A stretch of 64,000 nt of DNA from Yoonia vestfoldensis. GTDB taxonomy: Bacteria > Pseudomonadota > Alphaproteobacteria > Rhodobacterales > Rhodobacteraceae. Of the stretch, positions 62,437-64,000 are shown piece after piece; positions within the stretch are counted from its first letter, which is position 1, and each line of letters opens with the position of its first letter. Both the position numbers and the translations under genes were made by a program. Below the pieces are notes generated by a model, which saw nothing but the letters and a program-made list of their open reading frames with translations, ran no database searches and was not told the DNA's origin. The DNA is taken from the NCBI RefSeq assembly GCF_002158905.1, contig NZ_CP021431.1, positions 682,001 to 746,000 on the forward strand. Direction: 5' to 3'.

Positions 62437-62507
62437 TGCCCGCAATGGGGCCGCTGCAAGGTGGTGGATCATGCCCCCTGCATGATTGATGATGACGGCC
62501 AGACCTG

Positions 62508-63356
62508 CTAGCCCGCTGCCGTTTCATGGCGACGGGCGGCGGCGGGATAGGTGCCCATCACCAGCAGGTGATCGGTGAAATAGCGCAATTCCTCCAATGC
62601 CAGCTGGACATTGCGATCCTCGGGATGGCCTTCGATTTCGGCATAGAACTGGGTTGCGGTGAACTGCCCGCCGACCATGTAGCTTTCCAGCTTGGTCATG
62701 TTCACGCCATTGGTCGCAAAACCGCCCATCGCCTTGTAAAGAGCGGCCGGAATATTGCGCACGCGGAACACAAAGCTGGTCACCATGCCGTAATCGCCGC
62801 GCCGGGTGGTATCGGCGTCGCGCGCCATGATCAAAAAGCGCGTGGTATTGCGGTCGTGATCCTCGATATGGCGGGCCAGAACCTGCAAACCATAGATTTG
62901 CGCCGCCAGTTCCGAGGCCAGCGCCGCAATGGTGTTATCCGTCCCCTGCGCCACTTCGCGCGCGGCGCGGGCATTATCGGTGCTGGTGTGGCCGGTGATT
63001 GCGTGGTCGCGCAGAAAACCCGTACATTGCGGCAAGATGACAGGATGGCCGACCGCGACCTTGATATCGGACAATTTTGCATCGGGTCTTGCCAGCAGAT
63101 TGACATGCACCCGCACAAAGGTTTCGTCAACGATATGCAGCCCGCTTTCAGGCAGCAGCGAATGGACATCCGCGACCCGGCCATAGGTGGAATTCTCGAC
63201 CGCGATCATGCCCAGATCGGCATCGCCATTGCGCACGGCGGCGATTGCATCCTCGAAAGTGGTGCAGGGCAGGGGGGTGTAATCGGGGCGGGCGCTGGCG
63301 CAGGCTTCGTGGCCATAGGCCCCCAATTCCCCCTGAAAGGCGATTTTGCGCGACAT
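62508..63356 (-). CDS. pheA: Prephenate dehydratase
   Basis: Converts prephenate to phenylpyruvate. The 282 residues from MSRKIAFQGELGAYGHEACA contain the PDT domain with NSTYGRVADVH, the DHDRNTTRFLIMARD motif with the catalytic Thr in TRF, and a C-terminal ACT domain with FRVRNIPAALYKAMGGFATN and NMTKLESYMVGGQFTATQFY for phenylalanine feedback. No chorismate mutase domain is fused. An upstream Met (13 codons) is rejected because the conserved KIAFQG start fits 63356. Confidence 0.95.
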   Translation of the reverse strand: MSRKIAFQGELGAYGHEACASARPDYTPLPCTTFEDAIAAVRNGDADLGMIAVENSTYGRVADVHSLLPESGLHIVDETFVRVHVNLLARPDAKLSDIKVAVGHPVILPQCTGFLRDHAITGHTSTDNARAAREVAQGTDNTIAALASELAAQIYGLQVLARHIEDHDRNTTRFLIMARDADTTRRGDYGMVTSFVFRVRNIPAALYKAMGGFATNGVNMTKLESYMVGGQFTATQFYAEIEGHPEDRNVQLALEELRYFTDHLLVMGTYPAAARRHETAAG

Positions 63357-63477
63357 GATTGTGTCCTCCGGACGGCAAAGGCCAAAAATGGGCATTTCGT
63401 CGCGCCACTATACCTTGCAACGGCGGGGGGGAAGCGGATACACGTCTGCAGACTTTGAACTCTGGATGGACCGCGAC

Positions 63478-63990
63478 ATGTTCGACACAATGACAATCAC
63501 CAAAGCCGTTGGTGCGCTCTGCGCGACTTTGCTTGTTTACCTATTGGGTGCGTGGCTTGCATCGTCGATCTATTTCGGCGGCGGGCATGGATATGGCGAG
63601 CAGGCCTATATCATCCCCGTTGAAGATGCCGAAGGCGCGCCGGAAGAAGCCGTCGAAGAAATCGATTTCGCGGTGGTCATGGCCTCGGCCAGCGCTGCGG
63701 ATGGTGAAACATTGTGGCGCAATTGCCGCGCCTGTCATGTGCTGGAACCCGGCGTGCATGGCACAGGTCCGGCGCTGCACGGTGTCGTGGGCCGTCCCGT
63801 GCAATTCTATGACAATTTTTCCTATTCGGGCGCGCTGATCGCGGCGGCCGAAGTCTGGACCCCCGAGGCGCTGAACGGCTTTCTGGAAAACCCCCGCGGT
63901 TATGCCCCCGGCACCTCGATGGGGTATAACGGGATGCGGTCGATTGATGACCGCGCGAACCTGATCGCCTATCTGGCCACATTCGAGTGA
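63478..63990 (+). CDS. Membrane-anchored cytochrome c (CycM/c552-like)
   Basis: Mono-heme class I cytochrome c that carries electrons to the oxidase. The 170 residues from MFDTMTITKAVGALCATLLV have an N-terminal anchor (about 8-30), an acidic linker (EDAEGAPEEAVEEIDFAVVM) and a heme domain with NCRACHVLEPG (CxxCH), GPALHGVVGR and the Met ligand in PGTSMGYNGM. GGATGGA lies upstream of 63478. It is divergent from pheA and the last gene in the window. Confidence 0.93.
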   Translation: MFDTMTITKAVGALCATLLVYLLGAWLASSIYFGGGHGYGEQAYIIPVEDAEGAPEEAVEEIDFAVVMASASAADGETLWRNCRACHVLEPGVHGTGPALHGVVGRPVQFYDNFSYSGALIAAAEVWTPEALNGFLENPRGYAPGTSMGYNGMRSIDDRANLIAYLATFE

Positions 63991-64000
63991 TCGCGCCAGC

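Overview
The window looks like a chromosomal segment of a Rhodobacteraceae (roseobacter-group) alphaproteobacterium. Reasons: the gene order of the cytochrome oxidase run (ctaC-ctaB-small ORF-ctaG-ctaE-SURF1-thrC-M16 peptidase), a CpaE/TadZ-type Tad locus, an EI-Ntr-type PtsP next to lysC, GC-rich coding sequence, and a GC-rich/ATATTT intergenic element that I recall from this family. The genus cannot be fixed from the sequence alone.

Region 1 (1-8187) is a Tad (tight adherence / Flp type IVb pilus) locus, all on the minus strand. It runs from two tandem 57-residue Flp-like pilins through CpaB/RcpC, the RcpA/CpaC secretin, an OmpA-type lipoprotein, CpaE/TadZ, the CpaF/TadA ATPase, TadB, and a TadC that runs off the left edge. 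Region 2 (8536-16332) holds a lytic transglycosylase, the two subunits of a 3-oxoacid CoA-transferase, topA, dprA and tldD. Region 3 (16513-25405) is the aa3 oxidase structural and assembly operon, running into thrC, an M16 protease, a GNAT and a GlcD-like FAD oxidase. Region 4 (25629-39073) holds purine salvage (apt, mtnP), ptsP, lysC, small enzymes, a deacetylase-fold protein, two GT30 (Kdo transferase) paralogues and a hydrolysing UDP-GlcNAc 2-epimerase.

Region 5 (39306-59279) is a ~20 kb genomic island inserted in the 3' half of tRNA-Cys(GCA). It is bounded by a perfect 44-bp direct repeat. Base composition and codon use change visibly. It carries three tyrosine recombinases, an H-NS-like protein, a peroxiredoxin, an overlapping DUF6641/DUF3768 pair, and a tight seven-gene minus-strand operon that contains an RFC-like AAA+ ATPase and a protein with a candidate HUH endonuclease motif. 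It also has a 27-bp-period iteron array before a chain of small overlapping ORFs, and a wHTH regulator divergent from a 1962-residue repetitive surface protein with two perfect palindromes between them. No capsid, terminase or conjugation genes were recognised. My best reading is an undescribed integrative element with its own replication-like module, which needs outside help to move.

Region 6 (59280-64000) returns to normal chromosome: SRP 4.5S RNA, a CpdB-like phosphodiesterase, nudC, pheA and a membrane-anchored cytochrome c. Before integration, tRNA-Cys would have sat directly upstream of the SRP RNA locus. No CRISPR array or rRNA was seen.
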